8,487 nt of DNA, from NCBI GenBank assembly GCA_004555055.1, contig SFJN01000187.1:1-8487 (forward strand), given 5' to 3'. The first letter of the stretch is position 1. Every line of letters starts with the position of its first letter. The notes below the pieces were generated by a model, which ran no database searches, was not told where the DNA came from, and was given only the letters and a program-made list of their open reading frames with translations. This stretch comes from Bacteroidales bacterium. GTDB taxonomy: Bacteria; Bacteroidota; Bacteroidia; Bacteroidales; Bacteroidaceae. A program made the position numbers and the translations under genes. Shown piece by piece: positions 5,218 through 8,487 of the stretch.

Positions 5218-5280
5218 TTTTTATAGAGGAAAGATACAAAAAAAATATCGTGCCAATGGCGGATTGTCGATAAAAATGGC

Positions 5281-5288
5281 TATCTTTG
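5281..5288 (+). promoter_or_regulatory. -7 box of rmuC
   Basis: TATCTTTG lies 65 bases before the rmuC start codon and would give a leader of about 55-60 bases. A TTG at 5264-5266 is only 14 bases upstream, shorter than the usual spacing. It lies outside the IS, in host sequence. Confidence 0.55.
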
Positions 5289-5353
5289 CTCATTGTCAAT
5301 CCTGCGGCATACGCCACAAAGAAACTTCAAACCCTACATTTATTATATAGAAC

Positions 5354-6829
5354 ATGGATATTCTCTTTTTGGTTTTAGGCATCGTCGTCGGTGCGGTGTG
5401 CGGTTATCTTCTTGCCAACAACGGCAGCGCGGGCGTCAAGGCCAAGGCCGAAATGCTGCAACAGCAGCAGGAACAGTCTGGGGCCCAGCTCGCCGACGCG
5501 CGCGGACAGGTGGAGCGGCTCGCGTCGGACCTCGCCGCGGCTGTCACGGCGCGCAAGGCCGCCGAGGAGCAGTTGGCCTCGGCCCGCGAGGACTTCAAGG
5601 CTCAGAAGACGGATATGGACCGCGTGCACTCCGCCCAGGTGGAGCAGCTGCGCAGCCAGTATGCCGAGCAGTTGCAGGACTTGCGCGGCCAGCACGCCAC
5701 GCAGTTGGAGGAGCTGCGCCGCCAGCAGAAGGAACAGTTGGAGAAACAGTCGGAATTGATACGCGAGCAAATCAACACGGCCTCGGAAGACATCCTGAAG
5801 AAGCGCGCCGAGGAGCTCTCCACTACCAACAAACAGCAACTCGACCTGCTGCTCAATCCCCTGCACGACAGTTTGAGGCAGATGCGGCAGAGTGTGGAGC
5901 AGAGCAACAAGGACAGGCTGACGTCGCTGGAGAACCTGCGGGCCACCATCAAGGCCAACCAGAAACAGGCCGAGGCCTTGGGCGAGAGGGCCGACAAGCT
6001 CACCGAGGCCCTCACAGGCGAGACCAAGACGCAGGGCAACTTCGGCGAGTTGCGGCTGCACACGCTCTTGGAGAACATGGGCCTGCAGGAGGGACTGCAA
6101 TATGAGGAGCAGTCGATGCTGAAGGAAAACGGCGAGGCGGTGCGCGACGATGAGACGGGGCGCAAGAAGATTCCCGACGTGATACTCCACTTCCCCGACA
6201 ACCGCGACGTGATCATCGACTCGAAGATGTCGCTCACAGCCCTCAACGACTACTACAACGCCACCGACGAGGCGCAGCGGGAGGACGCCTTGAAGCGGCA
6301 CGTAGCCTCCGTGAGGAAGCATGTGGACGAGCTGGCCAAGCAACGCTACCAGTTCTACACGCCCAAGGGGAAGAAGACCCTCGACTTTGTGATGATGTAC
6401 ATCTACAATGAGGGCGGCCTGCAGTTGGCGCTGGCCAAGGATCCGACACTCTGGAAGGAAGCCTACGACAAGGGGGTAATCATCTCCGGCTCGCAAACGC
6501 TCTATATGATGCTGCGCGTGTTGGAAATGACATGGCACCAGGTGCGCCAGGCCGAGAACCAGGAGGACATCATGCGCGCCGCCAACGAGATCGTGAACCG
6601 CGTGCAGGTCTTCTACGAGCGCTTCCGCAATGTGGACGACCAGTTGGCGAAGACCACCAAGGCGTTTGCCGACTTGAAGAACTCCACCGCCCCCTCAGGC
6701 CAGAGCATCACCACCGCAGCCCGCAAACTGTTGAAGTATGGCGCCACGGAGAATACCAAGCGCAAATACAAACTGCCTGAGGCCGACGACGGTGGGGAGG
6801 AGGGAAAGCAGATAGAGGCTGCCCAATAG
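5354..6829 (+). CDS. rmuC: RmuC-family DNA recombination protein
   Basis: This 491-residue protein has a membrane anchor at residues 3-21 (ILFLVLGIVVGAVCGYLLA) and then a long coiled coil to about residue 165, rich in Gln, Glu, Arg and Ala. The RmuC domain follows at about 165-460, with QGNFGELRLHTLLENMGL near 227-244 and IPDVILHFPDNRDVIIDSKM near 273-292. The latter holds the D-x-n-DSK signature of a PD-(D/E)XK nuclease-like fold. In E. coli RmuC limits inversion at short inverted repeats and acts in genome stability; its reaction is not firmly settled. Length and domain order are normal. The start ATG is followed directly by the anchor, and no good upstream alternative exists. Base composition is strongly GC-rich, unlike the genes to the left of the IS. 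It converges with rseP on a shared terminator. Confidence 0.95.
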   Translation: MDILFLVLGIVVGAVCGYLLANNGSAGVKAKAEMLQQQQEQSGAQLADARGQVERLASDLAAAVTARKAAEEQLASAREDFKAQKTDMDRVHSAQVEQLRSQYAEQLQDLRGQHATQLEELRRQQKEQLEKQSELIREQINTASEDILKKRAEELSTTNKQQLDLLLNPLHDSLRQMRQSVEQSNKDRLTSLENLRATIKANQKQAEALGERADKLTEALTGETKTQGNFGELRLHTLLENMGLQEGLQYEEQSMLKENGEAVRDDETGRKKIPDVILHFPDNRDVIIDSKMSLTALNDYYNATDEAQREDALKRHVASVRKHVDELAKQRYQFYTPKGKKTLDFVMMYIYNEGGLQLALAKDPTLWKEAYDKGVIISGSQTLYMMLRVLEMTWHQVRQAENQEDIMRAANEIVNRVQVFYERFRNVDDQLAKTTKAFADLKNSTAPSGQSITTAARKLLKYGATENTKRKYKLPEADDGGEEGKQIEAAQ

Positions 6830-6877
6830 ACAGTCGGGAGCCTCTGCGCAGGGCGTCTGCCATCTGCCTGCCAACAG

Positions 6878-6918
6878 AAAAAGCGGAACCTTTCGGATGA
6901 CCGAAAAGTTCCGCTTTT
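6878..6918. terminator. Bidirectional terminator between rmuC and rseP
   Basis: AAAAGCGGAAC (6879-6889) pairs with GTTCCGCTTTT (6908-6918). After one mismatch, the inner TTTCGG (6891-6896) pairs with CCGAAA (6901-6906) around the tetraloop ATGA. This gives a long stem with A and T flanks on both sides, so it can end transcripts from both converging genes. Confidence 0.88.
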
Positions 6919-7008
6919 CCGTTGCCGGGCCTGCCGTTGGCGGCAGTCCTCACGATGACCGCATGGGAGACTCCCGCCGGGCCACTCGTGGCCACTTGGG
7001 GATCGAGG

Positions 7009-8421
7009 CTACATGTATCCGAGCCAACGGAGGATGTCGTTGAGGTTGGCCACTATCATGAGCAGGAGCAGGAAGCCGATGCCGAAAATCTCGGCCCACT
7101 CCATGAACTTGTCTGAAGGCTTGCGCTTCGTGATGATTTCCACCAAGAGGAACAGCACGAATCCGCCATCGAGCGCGGGGATGGGGAGAATGTTCATAAA
7201 GGCGAGGATGATGCTCAGGAAAGCCGTCATCATCCAGAAGGCGTGCCAGTCCCACTTGTCGGGGAAGAGGCTGCCGATGGCTCCAAAGCCGCCGAGGTTC
7301 TTCACGCCGTCGGAGGTGAAGACGTAGCGCATGTCGCTGATGTAGCCGCCCAGGACATCGAAGCCATATTTCACGCCCGCGGGGAAACTCTCAAGGAAGC
7401 CGTAGCTGACGTGGGTCTCCTTGTAGTCCTTGAACGGGCTCGCAGCCGCGTAGCCCATCATCAAGTCGGGCGTGAGCGTGGTGGAGAGCGTGTCGACCTT
7501 GCCTGTCTGCACCCGTCTCACAGCCAGCGTCACCGTGCGCAGCCTCAGGCTGTCGTCGCGCGTCTTGGCTCCCGTCAGTGCGTCGGCTATGCGTCCTGTG
7601 GCCTCCTTGTAGCTGTTGTAGCTGTCGAGGGGCTTGCCGTTGAGGGCGATGATCTCGTCGCCTTTCTGCAGCTGCATCCTCCAGGCCGGCGACTCGATGC
7701 TGTCCTTGGAGTCGGCCGTGAGGGCGATGCGCCTCATCACGGTGTCGACCTTGTTCTCCATAAAGGGCTCCATGAAGCGTGGCGAGGACTTGAACATATC
7801 CAAGAGGTTGAGTTCGCCGGGCAGGTTGACCCTTACTTTCTTGCCGCCACGCAGCACGTCGCACCAGTTGGCGCGCGATATGTCGCGATAGACATCGGTG
7901 TTGAAGTCGCGGAACTCTCCTCTGTCGGTGCCCAACAGAATATCATGGTCCTGGAAGCCGTAGCGTTTGGCCTCCTGGCTGAACTTCATTCCGAGCGACA
8001 TGTCCTTGGTGGCGACGTAGGTCTCGCCCCAATGGAACATGATCATGCTGTAGATGAAGAGCGCGAGCAGCAGGTTGACGGTGACGCCAGCCACCATGAT
8101 GATGAGGCGTTGCCATGCGGGCTTCGTGCGGAACTCCCATGGCTGCGGGTCGCGCTTGAGTTGTTCGGTATCCATGCTCTCGTCCACCATGCCGGAAATC
8201 TTGCAGTAGCCGCCGAGGGGCAGCCAGCCGATGCCGTAGGTGGTCTCACTGTTCTTGGGCTTGAACTCGAAGAGGTGGAACCATGGGTCGAAGAAGAGAT
8301 AGAACTTCTCCACTCTCACGCCGAAGAGCTTTGCCGTGAGCATGTGACCCATTTCGTGGAGCAACACCAGCAGGGAGATTGCCATCATGAACTGGAGCGT
8401 CTTGATGAGAAAAATTTCCAT
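7009..8421 (-). CDS. rseP: RIP metalloprotease RseP (site-2 protease)
   Basis: This 470-residue inner-membrane zinc protease cleaves substrates within the membrane. In other bacteria it cuts anti-sigma factors and leftover signal peptides. The zinc-binding HEMGH (residues 22-26) lies in the first membrane helix (about 8-30), and the third ligand motif NILPIPALDGG (410-420, Asp418) is near the C-terminus. Further helices lie at about 104-128, 395-412 and 440-456. Between them are two PDZ-like regions, a degenerate one at about 135-205 and a clearer one around 245-315 (QKGDEIIALNGKPLDSY). The length is normal for Bacteroidota. The start ATG is followed directly by the catalytic helix. Codon usage is GC-rich like rmuC. 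In many Bacteroidales dxr lies directly upstream; only 66 bases are available here, so that neighbour is an expectation from known gene order. No clear -7 box is seen before the gene. Confidence 0.96.
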   Translation of the reverse strand: MEIFLIKTLQFMMAISLLVLLHEMGHMLTAKLFGVRVEKFYLFFDPWFHLFEFKPKNSETTYGIGWLPLGGYCKISGMVDESMDTEQLKRDPQPWEFRTKPAWQRLIIMVAGVTVNLLLALFIYSMIMFHWGETYVATKDMSLGMKFSQEAKRYGFQDHDILLGTDRGEFRDFNTDVYRDISRANWCDVLRGGKKVRVNLPGELNLLDMFKSSPRFMEPFMENKVDTVMRRIALTADSKDSIESPAWRMQLQKGDEIIALNGKPLDSYNSYKEATGRIADALTGAKTRDDSLRLRTVTLAVRRVQTGKVDTLSTTLTPDLMMGYAAASPFKDYKETHVSYGFLESFPAGVKYGFDVLGGYISDMRYVFTSDGVKNLGGFGAIGSLFPDKWDWHAFWMMTAFLSIILAFMNILPIPALDGGFVLFLLVEIITKRKPSDKFMEWAEIFGIGFLLLLMIVANLNDILRWLGYM

Positions 8422-8487
8422 GTTTTGTTTCTTTGATTCTTTTTGAGGGTTATGGGACTGATGTAGGGGGTGGGTATGTGTGTAGTA

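Noticed and set aside
5293..6105. Plus-strand frame of 270 codons overlapping rmuC
   Set aside because: It is out of frame with RmuC, gives an Arg/Gly/Ala-rich product and has no domain; it is a GC-rich shadow.
5375..6538. Long minus-strand open frame (387 codons) opposite rmuC
   Set aside because: It is a shadow frame created by GC-rich codons of the RmuC coiled coil. The product is a repetitive Leu/Gln/Val/Gly pattern with no family resemblance, while the opposite strand encodes a clear RmuC.
6931..6993. Extra small hairpins (CTGCCG/CGGCAG and GGCCAC/GTGGCC) between rmuC and rseP
   Set aside because: They are short palindromes expected by chance in GC-rich DNA and lack T runs. The terminator at 6878-6918 explains the region.
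7243..8436. Long plus-strand open frame (397 codons) opposite rseP
   Set aside because: RseP on the other strand has all catalytic motifs in place. The antisense product is Val/Ala/Glu/His-rich low-complexity sequence with no recognisable domain.
1..8487. CRISPR array, tRNA or rRNA genes
   Set aside because: No regularly spaced repeats with spacers, no cloverleaf with a T-loop consensus and no rRNA-like sequence were found on either strand.

Overview
This window looks like a piece of a Bacteroidales chromosome (phylum Bacteroidota). Several gene starts are preceded by a Bacteroidota-type -7 box (TAnnTTTG), and Shine-Dalgarno sequences are absent or weak. The protein set (RmuC, RseP, an NlpE-domain lipoprotein, Bacteroides-type transposases) also fits. 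The genus cannot be fixed. The right third (about 5.35 kb to the end) is clearly GC-rich, while the left 5.2 kb is AT-richer, so a GC-rich Bacteroidales host carrying an acquired segment is the simplest reading.

Layout. Positions 1-105 hold the internal part of an IS1634-like transposase on the minus strand that has lost its N-terminus; about 200 bases of AT-rich, gene-free DNA follow. A minus-strand redox locus then runs from 2850 down to 334: an OxyR-like LysR regulator, a membrane [4Fe-4S] polyferredoxin, a NifX/NifB-like cluster-binding protein with a His/Cys-rich tail, and a DUF4405 membrane cytochrome-like protein. The last two overlap by 4 bases (ATGA), and a bidirectional terminator closes the operon. 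The polyferredoxin has a well-formed Bacteroidota promoter. A T-N11-A element sits at about -58 to -70 from its predicted start, and a near-identical copy lies just upstream of the regulator's own start codon. This suggests that the regulator controls both itself and the operon. A possible 50-residue plus-strand gene lies divergent from the regulator, with its own -7 box and a terminator.

Next comes a lipoprotein with an NlpE-like domain that lacks the usual cysteine pair (3151-3612, minus). Immediately upstream of its promoter sits an IS110/IS1111-type insertion sequence (about 3721-5217) with 13-base perfect subterminal inverted repeats. Its transposase is broken by an internal deletion and a one-base loss. 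The 3' noncoding end of about 220 bases carries a -7 box and a strong 12-bp hairpin, so it is a candidate bridge RNA locus.

The right side is ordinary housekeeping sequence: rmuC (plus strand) and rseP (minus strand) converge on a strong shared terminator. The best candidates for new biology are the regulator/operator/redox-operon unit and the possible bridge RNA of the decayed IS.
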